Shown here: positions 63,093 through 64,000 of the stretch, one piece after another | How the letters are laid out: every line of letters begins with the position of its first letter | Numbering within the stretch: the stretch's first letter is position 1 | Source: Pseudomonas nicosulfuronedens | GTDB lineage: Bacteria; Pseudomonadota; Gammaproteobacteria; Pseudomonadales; Pseudomonadaceae | Assembly (NCBI RefSeq): GCF_005877905.1 | Contig: NZ_SWDV01000003.1 | Span: 62,001-126,000, forward strand | Direction of reading: 5' to 3' | Length of the DNA stretch: 64,000 nt | Notes under the pieces: model-generated | Databases searched by the model: none | The model's input: only the letters and a program-made list of their open reading frames with translations | What the model was told of the DNA's origin: nothing | Program-made: the position numbers and the translations under genes

Positions 63093-63572
63093 GGCTTTGC
63101 TCCTGGTGTTCTCGTACTTCGATGCTCTCGGATCGCCAATTTATTGGCTTTTTTCTCTTATCAAGCGTTTCACGCCTGTAACATCAGAGCTAAGAACAAC
63201 TTTTCGAAAACCTCAGAAGAATTTTTCACATGGGTTATTCGGAAAAAATCTTATGAGCCCTGTGAAAAACCGCACATTGTTTGAACGTGCAAGCCCTCGT
63301 GTTTCCTGGGTATGGGCCGGATAAGGCGCTTGCAGAAGAAGCCAGGTACGGTTTGTAGCAGTTAGGGCGGGGACCACCGCAGAAGGACAAGAAATGCGTG
63401 GCCAGCATGACAAAAAATTGTCGCTGGCTTTTTGATGCAAAAACGCTAGCAGTCCTTTTTGCTCCCTTCGCAACTTACTTCGCAGCATCCGGATACAAGC
63501 GTGCCATGGCCTGTTTCGGTCAATTGCGTGCCGGTGGAACCGGCCGCTGGATGTGCAGCGGAGGAAGGACTC
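63093..63572. promoter_or_regulatory. AT-rich divergent control region of secretion operon and adhesin
   Basis: 480 bases without a gene, visibly AT-richer than the rest of the window. It holds a FleQ-like box at 63135-63148 and a 9-bp inverted repeat TTTTTCACA (63222-63230) / TGTGAAAAA (63261-63269) with 30 bases between. The strong GGAGGAAGG precedes the adhesin ATG. Two divergent promoters are expected here. Confidence 0.6.
63135..63148. promoter_or_regulatory. FleQ-like box
   Basis: GCCAATTTATTGGC is a perfect palindrome matching the FleQ consensus GTCAATAAATTGAC at 10 of 14 bases and keeping its CAAT-N2-ATTG core. FleQ, a c-di-GMP-responsive regulator, controls lapA-type adhesins in pseudomonads. 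Binding is inferred. Confidence 0.45.
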
Positions 63573-64000
63573 ATGGCTACTTTGATGGGTGTCGTCAGCA
63601 AGGTAATCGGCGAAGTGTTTGCGGTAGCCGCCGATGGATCGCGTCGTCCTTTGGAACAGGGAGACAAGGTTTTTGTCGGTGAGCAACTGGTCACCGGCGC
63701 CAATGGCGCAGTCGCGCTGAAGGTCGCCGGCGGCGGCGAGATCACGCTGGGCCGCGACAGCGCCCTGCCGCTGACCTCACAGATGCTTGCCGCTGCACAC
63801 CAGGCGGAACAGGGGGACCAGGCGGTTGCCCAGCAGCAGCCGGCGACGCCGACCCATCAGGACGTCACGGATGTGAAGGCCTTGCAGGCCGCCATTGCCG
63901 CGGGCGTCGACCCGACCCAGGCTGCAGAAGCCACTGCCGCCGGCCCGAGCGCTGCGGGCGCTGCCAATGGCAAGCCCGGTGGCGGGCACTCCTTCGTTCT
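63573..64000 (+). CDS. LapA/BapA-type giant adhesin, N-terminal fragment (runs off window)
   Basis: 142 residues seen, open at the window edge. The N-terminal retention module reads VVSKVIGEVFAVAADGSRRP, KVFVGEQLVTGANGAVALKV and GGGEITLGRDS, then a loop with the cleavage site TAAG (121-124) in ATAAGPSAAG. In P. fluorescens LapG cuts LapA at such a di-alanine when c-di-GMP is low, releasing the adhesin from the surface. The rest should be thousands of residues of Ig-like/RTX repeats. Exported by the divergent type I system. Confidence 0.88.
   Translation, partial: MATLMGVVSKVIGEVFAVAADGSRRPLEQGDKVFVGEQLVTGANGAVALKVAGGGEITLGRDSALPLTSQMLAAAHQAEQGDQAVAQQQPATPTHQDVTDVKALQAAIAAGVDPTQAAEATAAGPSAAGAANGKPGGGHSFV

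Noticed and set aside
63135-63155. Intrinsic terminator (palindrome plus T-run)
   Set aside because: Only a 6-bp stem, and no plus-strand gene ends before it, so a protein-binding site fits better.
63213-63686. 157-codon minus-strand frame over the adhesin control region and adhesin start
   Set aside because: It covers the adhesin ribosome site and start codon, and no motif is seen in it.

Overview
The window is about 65% G+C, gene-dense and clearly Pseudomonas. From memory, gene order follows blocks of the P. aeruginosa PAO1 chromosome: the cysM-rlmD-relA-mazG block (PA0930s), the sulfurtransferase-rnd-ycgL-ycgN block (PA1290s), ptrB to the DUF2937 gene (PA1304-1308), aceK plus a GNAT gene (PA1376-1377), aphA to gbuR (PA1409-1422), and soxR with its divergent partner (PA2273-2274). 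The blocks are joined in an order unlike PAO1. This fits a relative in the P. citronellolis / P. nitroreducens / P. knackmussii area, but the species cannot be fixed by reading alone. No tRNA, rRNA, CRISPR array, prophage or intact insertion sequence was seen.

Layout. 1-7,700: end of a sensor kinase, then cysM, rlmD, relA and mazG on the plus strand, a lipid A hydroxylase-like gene and a DUF2058 gene. 7,700-9,000: Rof-like gene, mini-thioredoxin and a divergent MarR regulator with a cysteine-rich tail. 9,000-19,000: FadL-type porin, hypothetical, Sel1 protein, sulfurtransferase, acyltransferase, SMP-30 protein, rnd, ycgL, 2-hydroxyacid dehydrogenase, nitroreductase and ycgN. 19,000-29,100: LysE exporter, CPCC protein, ptrB, small membrane protein, HIT protein, glutamine amidotransferase, DUF2937, aceK, GNAT and two EamA transporters. 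29,200-38,300: polyamine-binding protein, cysK, an XRE/membrane-protein pair with twin operators, MoxR/VWA pair, AraC regulator, lipoprotein and methyltransferase. 38,500-44,900: MscS channel, acetylpolyamine amidohydrolase, second polyamine-binding protein, EamA transporter, and a 44-residue ORF behind an Anr-like site and structured leader. 45,000-53,900: MBL hydrolase, then a guanidino-acid module (ThDP decarboxylase, two transporters, NTF2-like protein, gbuA, gbuR) and a DTW protein. 54,000-58,000: hypothetical, ABC-F ATPase with an unusual leader, GNAT, and a SoxR-box pair. 58,000-64,000: a type I secretion system (TolC, ABC, HlyD) divergent from the start of a LapA/BapA-type giant adhesin that runs off the end.

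Functional themes: cysteine synthesis (cysM, cysK), the stringent response (relA, mazG), polyamine and guanidino-compound catabolism, redox and oxygen sensing (SoxR box, Anr-like box, thioredoxin-like/MarR pair), and biofilm adhesin secretion. Three families of short palindromic repeats are spread through the intergenic spaces. The most interesting non-coding elements are the SicX-like leader at 44,600-44,760, the three-codon upstream ORF and hairpins before the ABC-F gene, the paired 22-bp operators before the XRE module, nested palindromes after ycgL, and a FleQ-like box in the adhesin control region.
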